From: Bacillus gaemokensis
GTDB taxonomy: Bacteria; Bacillota; Bacilli; Bacillales; Bacillaceae_G
Reading direction: 5' to 3'
NCBI RefSeq assembly: GCF_001590835.1
Contig: NZ_LTAQ01000002.1
Coordinates: 107,812-171,811, forward strand
Length of the DNA: 64,000 bases
Below, one piece after another: positions 43,689 to 52,318 of this stretch. The notes under the pieces are model-generated. The model saw nothing but the letters and a program-made list of their open reading frames with translations. It ran no database searches and was not told the DNA's origin. Made by a program: the position numbers and the translations under genes. Position 1 is the first letter of the stretch; each line of letters begins with the position of its first letter.

Positions 43689-44102
43689 TTAATTTTCATT
43701 AGGTTTCACTTCTTTATTGTGGGAAATACGGAATACCCAGTACCGGCTTCCTATGAAATTTATCAAGCTACCAATCAACGTTGCAGTCACTTTAGAAACA
43801 GTCAAAGACTGCTCCCAAAGCTCATGCATTCCATTTAGTATCAGAGATACTAGAACAAGACTTAAAAGATTAACGCACACAAATTTTATCGGTTCTTTTT
43901 CAACTTGTTTTCTTTTTTGCTGGAATGTCCATTGTCTGTTAAGCAAGTAGCTGTTCACTATGCCGCAACTATAGGATATCCACTGGGCCGGTAAAAGCGG
44001 TACCCCTACCATGACCAGCAATGTAAAAATCATTATATCGATACCAGTATTAAGCGAACCCACTGCCAAGAATTTCAAAGCTTGTATCCAACTTTTATTC
44101 AT
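43689..44102 (-). CDS. GtrA family membrane protein
   Basis: The 137-residue protein has four membrane helices and the family opening F-L-A-V-G-S-L-N-T-G-I-D. N-R-Q-W-T-F follows near residue 62, with I-G-S-R-Y-W-V-F-R at the end. GtrA proteins are thought to flip polyprenyl-phosphate sugars. It overlaps the GT2 gene stop by 8 bp, so the two are translationally coupled. In this operon it would move the lipid-linked sugar made by the GT2 enzyme to the outside, for use by the GT39 enzyme. Confidence 0.88.
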   Translation of the reverse strand: MNKSWIQALKFLAVGSLNTGIDIMIFTLLVMVGVPLLPAQWISYSCGIVNSYLLNRQWTFQQKRKQVEKEPIKFVCVNLLSLVLVSLILNGMHELWEQSLTVSKVTATLIGSLINFIGSRYWVFRISHNKEVKPNEN

Positions 44103-45075
44103 AAACTACCTCATGATTCGTTGTTGACTTTTCTTTTGCCTGTTCCCCATAGAATTCCCGTATGATATATAAGGGTCTTCCTTTTGTTTCATCATAGATC
44201 CGCCCAATATATTCACCGATAATCCCTAGCATAAATAGCATAAATCCGTTAAAGATTAGCATAATACTAATCATGGAAGGCCAACCTTTCATAGTTGCTT
44301 CAGTAAAAAGAGTAAGGTACAGAACATACATAAAGTATAGGAAACCTGATCCAGATAGAAGTAACCCGGAATAAATCGCCAACTTCAAGGGCTTATAAGA
44401 GAAAGAAAGAATTCCATCCAAGCATAGCTTTATCATTCGCTTGAGAGGATATTTGGTTTCACCTGCCAGCCTTTCATCTCGAACATATTCAACTGATGTT
44501 TGACGGAATCCAACCCAGCTGACTAATCCTCGGACAAACCTATTATTCTCGGTTATCCGTTTCATTTCTTTACACACTTTCCGATCCATAAGACGAAAAT
44601 CTCCCGTATCCACCGGTATATCGATATCTGTAGAAGCGCGAAGCACACGGTAAAACATGCTTGCTGACCACTTTTTAAACCATGTTTCTCCCTTACGCTT
44701 TATTCGTTTTGCATAGACTACTTCGTAGCCTTCTTTCCATTTTTCAATCATTTGCAGAATCAATTCAGGTGGATCCTGTAAATCAGCATCAATGATAATA
44801 ACCGCATCCCCTTCCGCGTACTCCATGCCAGCTGTGATTGCAATCTGATGACCAAAGTTTCGGGAAAAATCAATGAGCTTCACTGCTTTATCGCATCTGG
44901 CAAAGTCCTTTATAATATCAGCACATTTGTCCTGGCTTCCATCGTTAATGAACAGTAATTCATAAGTATCATTCGTATCCTTCATGACCTTTTTCAGTCT
45001 CCGGTAGGTTTCTTCAATAACAGCTTCTTCGTTATACATGGGAATTATAATTGAATAACATATATCGTTTCTCAT
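44095..45075 (-). CDS. family 2 glycosyltransferase (polyprenyl-phosphate sugar transferase, YkcC/GtrB-like)
   Basis: The N-terminal GT-A domain has S-I-I-I-P-M-Y-N-E-E at 8-17, F-I-N-D-G-S-Q-D near 43, D-F-S-R-N-F-G-H near 75 and the metal motif D-A-D-L-Q-D-P-P near 97. Two membrane helices follow at about 235-300. It matches the DPM1/GtrB class, which puts a sugar on undecaprenyl phosphate. It is 15 bp after the GT39 gene and coupled to GtrA. B. subtilis YkcC is the closest known type. Confidence 0.9.
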   Translation of the reverse strand: MRNDICYSIIIPMYNEEAVIEETYRRLKKVMKDTNDTYELLFINDGSQDKCADIIKDFARCDKAVKLIDFSRNFGHQIAITAGMEYAEGDAVIIIDADLQDPPELILQMIEKWKEGYEVVYAKRIKRKGETWFKKWSASMFYRVLRASTDIDIPVDTGDFRLMDRKVCKEMKRITENNRFVRGLVSWVGFRQTSVEYVRDERLAGETKYPLKRMIKLCLDGILSFSYKPLKLAIYSGLLLSGSGFLYFMYVLYLTLFTEATMKGWPSMISIMLIFNGFMLFMLGIIGEYIGRIYDETKGRPLYIIREFYGEQAKEKSTTNHEVVYE

Positions 45076-45090
45076 TCTTGCTCCACTCCT

Positions 45091-47415
45091 TTACAACGTT
45101 ACTTTATACAAAGTATTTGAGCGTCCAGGACCACCCATATTAACGCTTTCCTTGTCACTGTTTTGCGTTGTCTGCCATTCTTCAGATGGGATTTTCTCAC
45201 CATTTCCCTGAATCCACTGTGTCACTTCAGAACTTCTGCTTCGAATTCCTTCACCTGAAATGAGGAAGTATTTCACTTTCCCACTTGATACCAATTCTTT
45301 TAATTCCTCAACGGTATAAACCGGATCAGAACCAGAAAATCCACCCATCGTTATCACGGATTCTCCTTTATCTATAATGTAAGGAGCTGCAGTTTGATAG
45401 CTAGTTGTAGCAAATAAATATTGTTCACCAGTATTATTTTTCTCTAAGTATGACAATGTTTTACTATCTAAACTCGCGCTATCCATTCCTCCTTGCTTGT
45501 TTCTTGGCATTTCCGAAGGTTGCCCACTAGCCACCCGAGCTTTCATACGATCTTCTGATGGAGTATCAGATTCATCATCACGATCTCTTTCGGTTGGAAT
45601 TTCACTGCCGCCAGGTCCTCCTTGTCCATTAAATGTAGGCATCGCTCCTCCTGCAAAGCCACCCATGTTACCTTTACCATCTGCCGAACCCGGTCCCGCC
45701 TGCGGAAGCATACTGTTTCCACCATACGTAATCGGCGTGACAGCCCAATACAGAGGTCCAATAAGCAGCATAAGTAATCCTGCAACACTTGCCGCAAGAG
45801 ACAACTTTACCTTCCTATACTTAAATAGAACAAGTATCAGAGCAAATACTACTCCTGCAGACACTATACCAATAGACCAACCAACCCCAATTACATCATC
45901 ATAAGGATGGATAATATACCATTGGAATCCCGCCGTTCCGAAAACTGCTACCGGCAATAGCCAAGATTTCCAACCAGCATTGCTTTTGTAATCCTCAAAA
46001 AGCTGTGTCCAACCGGAACCAAACAGAGCTGCAGCAGGAGCTGCAAGCATAATCAGATAATAATGATGGAAGAAACCTGCAATACTGAAGAATGCCATTG
46101 CTGGAATTAACCATACGAGCCAGAAGACTGTTTCTTTATGCTTCAACGTTATATTGTTTCTTCGTAAACCAGCCAATAAGCTAACACTAGCGAGAGCAAC
46201 AAATGGAAGAAGCCAACTAGCCTGCCCAGACAATTCAGACTGGAACAAACGGAGTAGACCTTTCTCACCAGTTCCAAAATTGCCGCCTGCTCCGCCACCC
46301 GGACCACCATTATTACCTTCAGGCGGTCCGTCTCCTTTACCTACTTGAACTCCTTGACTATCATCATTGCCGTTTGTTGAATTAGCTCCATTTTCGATGT
46401 CATCGTTCGTCTTCGCCTCATTGTTATCTTGAGGCGATTGATATTGGTTATTGACACTAGGCGCTCCTCCATCACCTTCTTTTCCTGTTTGAACTCCTTG
46501 GCTACCATCATCACTATTTGTCGAGTCAACTCCATTTTCAGTGCCATCGTTCGTCATTACCCCATTGTTATCTTGAGGTGGTTGCTGTTGATCATTTGCA
46601 CTGGGCGCTCTCCCGCTACCTCCTTGATTTCCCGTAAGACGCGAAAGTCCATTGTAACCAAAAGCTAACTCTAGAACCGAATTCGTCTCACTGCTACCGA
46701 CATACGGGCGCTTATCTTCAGGAATAGCATCCACAATAACTGCCCATGAAAGAGAAATAGTAAGCATGATAGCTGTTGCTCCAGAGAGTAAACCAATCTT
46801 TTTCTTCCAATTTACTTTCGCAGCCCAAACATAGAAGACATAAAAAGCCGGAAGTACCATATAGGCCTGTAACATCTTCATATTGAAAGCCAAGCCTATT
46901 ACCGCAAAAGCACCAAGGAGACTCCAGACGCTACTACGCTTCACGCTTCTAAATAATAGCCAAGTAGCTAGCAAAAGAGTAAATACGAGCATACTATCAA
47001 TATTATTTGTTCGGCTCACTGCCGCTGCAATTGGCGTACATGCAAAAGCTAAAGCCCCAAGTCTTGCAGCTGCTAAGCCGAAAGATGGTTTTACCAAAAA
47101 ATAAATGAGCAGTACTGACCCCACCCCAGCCAATGCCTGCGGAAGAATCACACTCCAACCGTGCAAACCAAAGATATAAGCACTTATTGTTTGTATCCAA
47201 AATGTAACAGGTGGTTTATCCACTGTTACAGATCCCGCTGAATCGAGAGAACCGAAAAAGAAATTATGGAGGTTTTGCAACATACTTGCTACTGTAGTGG
47301 TGTAATAAGTATTTGCATACTGATCGGTCCAAATGTTATATCCATTTAAAAAAGCTGCCAATAAGACTATTAATATTAAAGGCACATCTAATCGGTTTTT
47401 TAACCTTGAAAACAT
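45091..47415 (-). CDS. GT39-type membrane glycosyltransferase (YkcB/ArnT-like) with repeat insert
   Basis: The 774-residue, polytopic protein opens like PMT/ArnT enzymes, with an acidic D-x-E-like site in N-I-W-T-D-Q-Y and V-D-K-P-P-V after the first helix. About a dozen helices follow. An external loop holds two copies of a 48-residue Asn/Asp/Gly-rich repeat (residues 270-364). A second Gly/Met/Pro-rich loop lies near 570-640, before a soluble C-terminal domain (T-T-S-Y-Q-T-A-A-P-Y ... M-G-G-F-S-G-S-D-P). It probably transfers a sugar from a lipid carrier to an envelope acceptor. It is first in the operon with GT2 and GtrA and divergent from a two-component system. Confidence 0.85.
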   Translation of the reverse strand: MFSRLKNRLDVPLILIVLLAAFLNGYNIWTDQYANTYYTTTVASMLQNLHNFFFGSLDSAGSVTVDKPPVTFWIQTISAYIFGLHGWSVILPQALAGVGSVLLIYFLVKPSFGLAAARLGALAFACTPIAAAVSRTNNIDSMLVFTLLLATWLLFRSVKRSSVWSLLGAFAVIGLAFNMKMLQAYMVLPAFYVFYVWAAKVNWKKKIGLLSGATAIMLTISLSWAVIVDAIPEDKRPYVGSSETNSVLELAFGYNGLSRLTGNQGGSGRAPSANDQQQPPQDNNGVMTNDGTENGVDSTNSDDGSQGVQTGKEGDGGAPSVNNQYQSPQDNNEAKTNDDIENGANSTNGNDDSQGVQVGKGDGPPEGNNGGPGGGAGGNFGTGEKGLLRLFQSELSGQASWLLPFVALASVSLLAGLRRNNITLKHKETVFWLVWLIPAMAFFSIAGFFHHYYLIMLAAPAAALFGSGWTQLFEDYKSNAGWKSWLLPVAVFGTAGFQWYIIHPYDDVIGVGWSIGIVSAGVVFALILVLFKYRKVKLSLAASVAGLLMLLIGPLYWAVTPITYGGNSMLPQAGPGSADGKGNMGGFAGGAMPTFNGQGGPGGSEIPTERDRDDESDTPSEDRMKARVASGQPSEMPRNKQGGMDSASLDSKTLSYLEKNNTGEQYLFATTSYQTAAPYIIDKGESVITMGGFSGSDPVYTVEELKELVSSGKVKYFLISGEGIRSRSSEVTQWIQGNGEKIPSEEWQTTQNSDKESVNMGGPGRSNTLYKVTL
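46324..46608 (-). repeat. 144-bp coding tandem repeat (two units)
   Basis: It encodes residues 270-317 and 318-364 of the GT39 protein. Both units read A-P-S-x-N-x-Q-x-x-x-P-Q-D-N-N, then T-N-D, E-N-G, S-T-N and S-Q-G-V-Q. Confidence 0.85.
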
Positions 47416-47478
47416 GATATTACAACTCCTTAATCATTTTATATTTTGAACTAGGCCATGACTGTATTATCATCCTTC

Positions 47479-47509
47479 AAGCTGAAATGAACTTGAATAT
47501 AAGCTGAAA
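47479..47509 (-). promoter_or_regulatory. predicted response-regulator sites before the glycosyltransferase operon
   Basis: AAGCTGAAA at 47479 and 47501, with a weaker AACTTGAAT at 47490, give three units at 11-bp steps. They are the reverse complement of the TTTCAGC units at the divergent promoter. Confidence 0.6.
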
Positions 47510-47579
47510 GTTTACTGAATGCGTAAAATACCTTTACATTAAGGATTAAATAAGAAGAAATGAAAAAATTTCACCACTA

Positions 47580-47608
47580 GTTCAGACTGCTTTCAGCAAA
47601 TTTTCAGC
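47580..47608 (+). promoter_or_regulatory. predicted response-regulator sites before the two-component genes
   Basis: GTTCAGA (47580), TTTCAGC (47591) and TTTCAGC (47602) lie at exact 11-bp steps, the spacing of OmpR-type direct-repeat operators. Confidence 0.6.
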
Positions 47609-47656
47609 ATAATCGTAGATAATAGTAATAATTACAGTACAGGAGGTATTAAAAAG

Positions 47657-48343
47657 GTGAGTTCTCTTAAAGGAATTAAAATATTGTTGGTGGACGACGA
47701 ACCACACATTTTACAATTTTTAGAGATAGGATTGATGAACGAAGGATATGAGGTAAAAAAAGCTGCTGATGGAATAAGCGCTATTAACTTGGCACAAGAA
47801 TTCCAGCCACATGTAGCAATTTTAGATGTAATGATGCCTGGCATCGACGGATTTGAAGTGTGCCGTATGATTAAAAAAAGTGGCTCTCACACTTCTGTGA
47901 TCATGCTCACCGCAAAAGATGAAGTGGATGATCGAGTTAAGGGCCTAACGTTAGGAGCAGATGACTATGTCATAAAGCCATTCAGTTTCGATGAATTACT
48001 TGCTCGTATCCATGCTCGTCTTCGCAATCAATTTCCGAATCTATTCGGAGAGGTAATTTACGGTCCATTTAAAGTGGATGATCGTAGGAAAGAATTACTA
48101 TTTAACGGTAAAGTTTTAGAACTTTCCCCAACGGAATATGAGCTTCTTAAATATATTGTAATCAACCATGGAATTGTATTGAGCAAAGGAATGATACTTG
48201 ATAAGGTATGGGGCTATGATTTTCAAGGAGACGAAAATATTGTGGAAGTATACATCCGCTCACTCCGAGAGAAATTAAAAGATAAGGAACATCGACTCAT
48301 TCGTACTATTAGGGGAGCGGGTTACCGTGTGGATCTTCCATGA
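47657..48343 (+). CDS. OmpR/PhoB-family response regulator
   Basis: The receiver domain has acidic residues D13, D14, phospho-acceptor D57 in A-I-L-D-V-M-M-P and the switch lysine in V-I-K-P-F-S. The winged-helix DNA-binding domain ends V-Y-I-R-S-L-R-E-K-L and R-G-A-G-Y-R-V. Length is 228 residues. The start is GTG at 47657, behind AGGAGG. It overlaps the kinase gene as ATGA. By position it controls itself and the divergent glycosyltransferase operon. Confidence 0.93.
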   Translation: MSSLKGIKILLVDDEPHILQFLEIGLMNEGYEVKKAADGISAINLAQEFQPHVAILDVMMPGIDGFEVCRMIKKSGSHTSVIMLTAKDEVDDRVKGLTLGADDYVIKPFSFDELLARIHARLRNQFPNLFGEVIYGPFKVDDRRKELLFNGKVLELSPTEYELLKYIVINHGIVLSKGMILDKVWGYDFQGDENIVEVYIRSLREKLKDKEHRLIRTIRGAGYRVDLP

Positions 48344-49842
48344 TTACGCCCATTATTTCTTTTATTAAAAGAGTGTTTTTGCCCCACTCTCTGCGTCGTC
48401 AACTTTTAACGCGAACACTATTTATTTTATCTCTTATTCTTCTTAGTATTGGTCTTTTACAATATTGGGTGATGAAAGACTTTCTATATAACAACGAAGC
48501 TGAAACATTAAGAGCAAAGATGATGTCTTTACCGCCAGAAATAGATTTACTTCCCTTTGATTCACAAAATAAAGTAGAAAACCATCCTGAACCTAACCGA
48601 CCAAAATTCTTGTTTTCACAAGATATTTCACTCGCAGTTATCGGGAAAAATGGTAGTTATGAAGATCTAGCAAGGAGCACTGGAATGTCCTCTCCAAAGC
48701 TGCCAAACGAAGATTATGCAAAAATATTAGAACAATTCTCAAATCACAAGCAAATCAAATATAGAGTAGTACGTAATAAGGAAGGAACAGAACAGTTAAT
48801 AGTGTTCAGACCAATTAGAGGTACTCCTGCTGATCCAGATGGCAATTCAAATAAAGTTCCTTATTCGATTCTTCAAATAGGGACCGACACTGGCCCTTTA
48901 CATGATGTTCTATTTCAGCAGCTACTCACGTTTATTGTCCTCTCGGGGCTTGCCCTAATTGCCGGCTTAGTACTATATTTACCAGTTCTGAAAAAAACAC
49001 TTGTACCCCTTTCTAACATTGTGAACGCAGTGAAGAATACAAATGCAGGTAATCTTGCTGAGCGTTTGCCTACACACCAAGGGCAAGAGGAAATTGATCG
49101 TTTATCAGAAACGTATAACGGTATGCTGGAACGATTGGAGGCATCCTTTGAGTATGAAAGGGAAACAAAAGAACAAATGAGGCGTTTTATCGCCGACGCT
49201 TCTCATGAACTAAGAACACCACTTACATCAATTCATGGTTTCTTAGAAGTGTTATTACGAGGTGCAGCAGATCGTCCTGAACAGCTCTATAATGCTTTAA
49301 ATAGTATGCATGGCGAATCGAAGCGCATTATCAAGCTAGTAGAAGATTTATTATTTCTTGCAAAAATGGACCGCGAACCCGGACTACATTTATCGGAAAC
49401 CAATATTACTAAACTTATTCGACAGATGGAGCCGCAATTAAGCGTTTTGGGAGGAAACCGAAAGATAGCATACGATCTAACAGAAGGTATAAAAGGGGAT
49501 TATGACACCGATAAAATCAAGCAAGTGATCTTAAACTTATTTCACAATGCAGTTCAACATACTGACCCTGTTAGGGGAAAAATAACAATCTCTTTAATGG
49601 CCGAGAACAATCAAGTAGAATTTTCAGTTCAGGATAATGGTTCCGGTATAGAAACAGAGAATCTCCCCTATGTATTTAACCGTTTTTATCGAATAGATAG
49701 TTCTCGAGCAAGGCAGTACGGTGGAGCTGGTCTAGGCCTCTCTATTACCCAAACCATTGTTCATGCACATGGTGGAATGGTATCCGTAAAGAGTAAAGTT
49801 GGGGAAGGGACTACATTTTTTGTTTACCTCCCGCTAACATAA
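48340..49842 (+). CDS. sensor histidine kinase of the two-component pair
   Basis: The 500-residue protein has a first membrane helix at about 22-45, an extracytoplasmic sensor of about 145 residues and a second helix at about 195-220. HAMP (P-L-S-N-I-V-N-A-V) comes next, then H-box F-I-A-D-A-S-H-E-L-R-T-P-L-T, N-box L-F-H-N-A-V-Q-H, D-N-G-S-G-I and G-A-G-L-G-L-S-I. It is translationally coupled to the regulator gene and ends in a strong terminator. The signal is unknown; an envelope stress is likely given its targets. Confidence 0.93.
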   Translation: MITPIISFIKRVFLPHSLRRQLLTRTLFILSLILLSIGLLQYWVMKDFLYNNEAETLRAKMMSLPPEIDLLPFDSQNKVENHPEPNRPKFLFSQDISLAVIGKNGSYEDLARSTGMSSPKLPNEDYAKILEQFSNHKQIKYRVVRNKEGTEQLIVFRPIRGTPADPDGNSNKVPYSILQIGTDTGPLHDVLFQQLLTFIVLSGLALIAGLVLYLPVLKKTLVPLSNIVNAVKNTNAGNLAERLPTHQGQEEIDRLSETYNGMLERLEASFEYERETKEQMRRFIADASHELRTPLTSIHGFLEVLLRGAADRPEQLYNALNSMHGESKRIIKLVEDLLFLAKMDREPGLHLSETNITKLIRQMEPQLSVLGGNRKIAYDLTEGIKGDYDTDKIKQVILNLFHNAVQHTDPVRGKITISLMAENNQVEFSVQDNGSGIETENLPYVFNRFYRIDSSRARQYGGAGLGLSITQTIVHAHGGMVSVKSKVGEGTTFFVYLPLT

Positions 49843-49887
49843 TATATCATCCCCCCTCTTTGAATGTTATATTTCAGTCTGTTATTA

Positions 49888-49922
49888 GAAAAAGGAGAGC
49901 ACCACGGCTCTCTCCTTTTTCT
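49888..49922. terminator. terminator of the two-component operon
   Basis: AAAAAGGAGAG and CTCTCTCCTTTTT arms around CACCACGG. Confidence 0.9.
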
Positions 49923-50103
49923 TAAACTTATCTTGACTCTTATGAAGAATAAACTTTTCATATTACTTGTACTTCTATTAATTAAGAACTTTCCATTGAA
50001 TTGAATCAACTCACTATGAAATGTCATGCAAAATATCCCTTTCTTTTGCATTACTTTAACATATAAAATTCTTTATATAAAGAGACAGAAAAACCAAAAA
50101 CAT

Positions 50104-50132
50104 TTGACATTTATTTCGACCCAACATACAAT
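50104..50132 (+). promoter_or_regulatory. sigma-A promoter of the MarR gene
   Basis: A perfect TTGACA -35 box, 17-bp spacer and TACAAT -10 box lie 45 bp before the start codon. Confidence 0.85.
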
Positions 50133-50177
50133 AAAAATAAATATTACGAACCTCGAAATATACAGGAGTGGAAATAC

Positions 50178-50660
50178 TTGTTGCAATATGAACATTTTTT
50201 AGACTTACTGCTAGATAACGCCAAGAAGCTTTTCTATCCAGAAGAATGGGTAAGCCTCGATTTATCACTTTCTAAAACTGAAGTATTCTGTCTGTTATGG
50301 ATGGAGCGAAACACAGATATTACGATGACGAAAATCACCGAACTTCTCGATATTCCAATGAGCACAGCGACAGGTGTCGTTAATCGTCTTGTGAAAAAGG
50401 GCTATATCGAGCGCTATCGTAACGAGAGTGATCGACGTATTGTATTAATTCGCTTAACAGAAACAGGAATACTGCTTGTTCAAGAAGTGAAACAAAATGC
50501 TGCTCATTACTTTAGCCTTGTGACGGAAGCATTATCAGAAGAAGAGAAAGCATTTTTACTGCAAATCTTCCAAAAGATTATGAACCATATCGCTACGTCA
50601 CAACAAAAACCTGAAGAAAAGCTTGCTACACCTAAGATGAAAAACATCCCGATTGAATAA
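50178..50660 (+). CDS. MarR family transcriptional regulator
   Basis: The 160-residue winged-helix protein has recognition helix I-P-M-S-T-A-T-G-V-V-N-R-L near residue 68 and wing S-D-R-R-I-V-L-I-R-L-T-E-T-G near 95, both standard for MarR. There are two adjacent TTG codons; the first (50178) lies 9 nt after AGGAG. The ligand is unknown. A small terminator separates it from the ArsA gene 78 bp downstream, so they may be separate transcripts with some read-through. Confidence 0.88.
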   Translation: MLQYEHFLDLLLDNAKKLFYPEEWVSLDLSLSKTEVFCLLWMERNTDITMTKITELLDIPMSTATGVVNRLVKKGYIERYRNESDRRIVLIRLTETGILLVQEVKQNAAHYFSLVTEALSEEEKAFLLQIFQKIMNHIATSQQKPEEKLATPKMKNIPIE

Positions 50661-50682
50661 AACCCTTTATGGGTTTTTATTC
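50657..50682 (+). terminator. terminator between marR and the ArsA gene
   Basis: AAAACCC and GGGTTTTT arms around TTTAT. Confidence 0.7.
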
Positions 50683-50737
50683 AAAACATTATTTCGTCAC
50701 TCGTAATATTCGGCAACCGAAACAAAGGAGGATATAA

Positions 50738-51919
50738 ATGATGAGAATTATTTTGTATACAGGTAAAGGCGGCGTAGGTAAAACTAGTATTTCAGCAGCA
50801 ACGGCACTTCAAAGTGCAAAACAAGGGTTAAAAACATTAGTCATGAGCACAGATCCAGCTCATAGCTTAGGGGATTCACTCGGCATAAAACTATCTTCTG
50901 AACCACAAGAAATCCGCGGAAATTTATGGGCCCAAGAAATCAATACAATTTATGAAATGGAAAAAGGTTGGGACAAATTACAAAAATATATTACATTACT
51001 GTTCACATCAAAAGCAGCTGACGATATTACAACAGAGGAATTAACAATGTTTCCTGGTATGGAAGACTTAATTAGTTTACTCCGTGTACTCGATTACTAT
51101 AAACAAAACACATATGACGTCATTATCATTGACTGTGCACCAACAGGAGAAACACTTGCCATGTTAAGTTTCCCTGATATGCTCGGCTGGTGGATGGAGA
51201 AACTATTTCCTATTAAAAGAAAGATTTTGAAAGTTGTCCGTCCTGTTGCACAACCACTGCTAGGTGTTCCACTTCCTACTGATGATATTATGAATGAATT
51301 AACAAACACACTTGAACAACTAGGAGAAATGCGTGATATTTTATCAAACCGTGAAGTAACAAGTATTCGCGTTGTTGTAAATCCAGAAAAAATGGTCATT
51401 AAAGAAGCACAGCGCAGTTTTACCTATTTAAATTTATACGATTATAACGTGGATGCCATCATGATTAATCGTGTCATTCCTGATACTGTCACAGATTCTT
51501 ACTTTCAAGCATGGAAAGATGCGCAAAAAAAATATAAAACACTCATCCAAGATAGCTTTCAACCACTCCCTATTTATGAAGCTCCAATGTTTGAACAAGA
51601 AGTAGTCGGTTTACCGATGTTAGAGCGTGTAGGAAATGCTTTATTTAAAGACGATCTAGAACCAACTGCAGTAAAATTTAACGGTCGTACACAATATGTA
51701 ACAAAAGATGGCGATGAATATATTTTTGTTCTCTCTATTCCGTTCTCTGATAAAAAAGAGTTATCTCTAAACCAAAAAGGTGATGAACTTATCATTCGTG
51801 CTGGTTCTGTCAAACGGAACATTACGTTACCTAAAACGTTAATGCATTTATCCATTCGGGGGGCAAAATTTGAAGGAGATGTGCTAAATATTCGATTTGG
51901 AGGTGTTGTTCATGCGTGA
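50738..51919 (+). CDS. ArsA/Get3-family ATPase with HSP20-like C-terminal domain
   Basis: The deviant P-loop G-K-G-G-V-G-K-T-S lies at residues 8-16. Switch I S-T-D-P-A-H-S-L-G-D-S near 41 and switch II D-C-A-P-T-G-E-T-L near 130 complete the ArsA signature. The last 80 residues are beta-rich (F-V-L-S-I-P-F-S-D-K-K-E-L ... L-N-I-R-F-G) and look like the ArsA_HSP20 tail. No arsB, arsR or arsenate reductase gene is near, so arsenite export is not supported. A chaperone or membrane-protein role is more likely. The start follows AAAGGAGG. Confidence 0.88.
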   Translation: MMRIILYTGKGGVGKTSISAATALQSAKQGLKTLVMSTDPAHSLGDSLGIKLSSEPQEIRGNLWAQEINTIYEMEKGWDKLQKYITLLFTSKAADDITTEELTMFPGMEDLISLLRVLDYYKQNTYDVIIIDCAPTGETLAMLSFPDMLGWWMEKLFPIKRKILKVVRPVAQPLLGVPLPTDDIMNELTNTLEQLGEMRDILSNREVTSIRVVVNPEKMVIKEAQRSFTYLNLYDYNVDAIMINRVIPDTVTDSYFQAWKDAQKKYKTLIQDSFQPLPIYEAPMFEQEVVGLPMLERVGNALFKDDLEPTAVKFNGRTQYVTKDGDEYIFVLSIPFSDKKELSLNQKGDELIIRAGSVKRNITLPKTLMHLSIRGAKFEGDVLNIRFGGVVHA

Positions 51920-52106
51920 AGATTTGCTAAGAACAGTCATTCAAACAAAATTAAAGGTCGGGATGTATATCATCAATGAACTACCTACTCCTATGAGGCA
52001 GCAAGCTAAAAAGATGATTCATATTTTGCAAGAAGAGCTTTCCGCTTTTATACAAGAAGAAAAACAGCCTACAGAAGTTACCTTAAAAAGCATTACGATT
52101 GAATAA
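51912..52106 (+). CDS. hypothetical protein, 64 aa, coupled to ArsA
   Basis: The ATG at 51912 overlaps the ArsA stop by 8 bp and follows GGAGGT at 9 nt, so translation is coupled. The product is helical and soluble: L-L-R-T-V-I-Q-T-K-L-K-V-G-M-Y-I-I, then A-K-K-M-I-H-I-L-Q-E-E-L-S and a short tail. It is possibly an accessory partner of the ATPase. The family is not recognised. Confidence 0.75.
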   Translation: MREDLLRTVIQTKLKVGMYIINELPTPMRQQAKKMIHILQEELSAFIQEEKQPTEVTLKSITIE

Positions 52107-52151
52107 CTATAACAATACAATGATTTGAATTCTCTATGTTTCTTAACCAAA

Positions 52152-52181
52152 TAAAAAGACCAGGAAACTCCTGGTCTTTTA
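52152..52181. terminator. terminator of the ArsA operon
   Basis: AAAAGACCAGGA and TCCTGGTCTTTT are perfect arms around AAC. Confidence 0.9.
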
Positions 52182-52184
52182 CTC

Positions 52185-52259
52185 TACCTAACAGACATTG
52201 AATTTTTATTATACAGAATTGGAAGGTACAAAATTAGGGTATCGTCTGTTAGGTATGAT
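52185..52259. repeat. inverted repeat TACCTAACAGAC ... GTCTGTTAGGTA
   Basis: Perfect 12-bp arms are 50 bp apart. A related CTAACAG/CTGTTAG hairpin follows at 52275-52308, just before the metQ stop, and probably ends the met operon. Confidence 0.65.
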
Positions 52260-52318
52260 ATATGTTGAACGAGCTAACAGCGGAGGGGTTCCTACTGTTA
52301 GTTCATTAAACCCAATTG

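Noticed and set aside
43590-43838. 82-codon plus-strand frame starting M-A-G-L-S-I-I-S-Y
   Set aside because: Its first 33 residues look protein-like (possibly a gene remnant), but the rest is antisense to the GtrA gene and no ribosome site is present.
45497-45904. 135-codon plus-strand frame
   Set aside because: It is a shadow of the Gly/Pro-rich part of the GT39 gene on the other strand.
50738-51919. arsenite-export ATPase annotation
   Set aside because: No arsB, arsR, arsC or arsD gene is nearby and the C-terminal HSP20-like tail fits the non-arsenic ArsA group.
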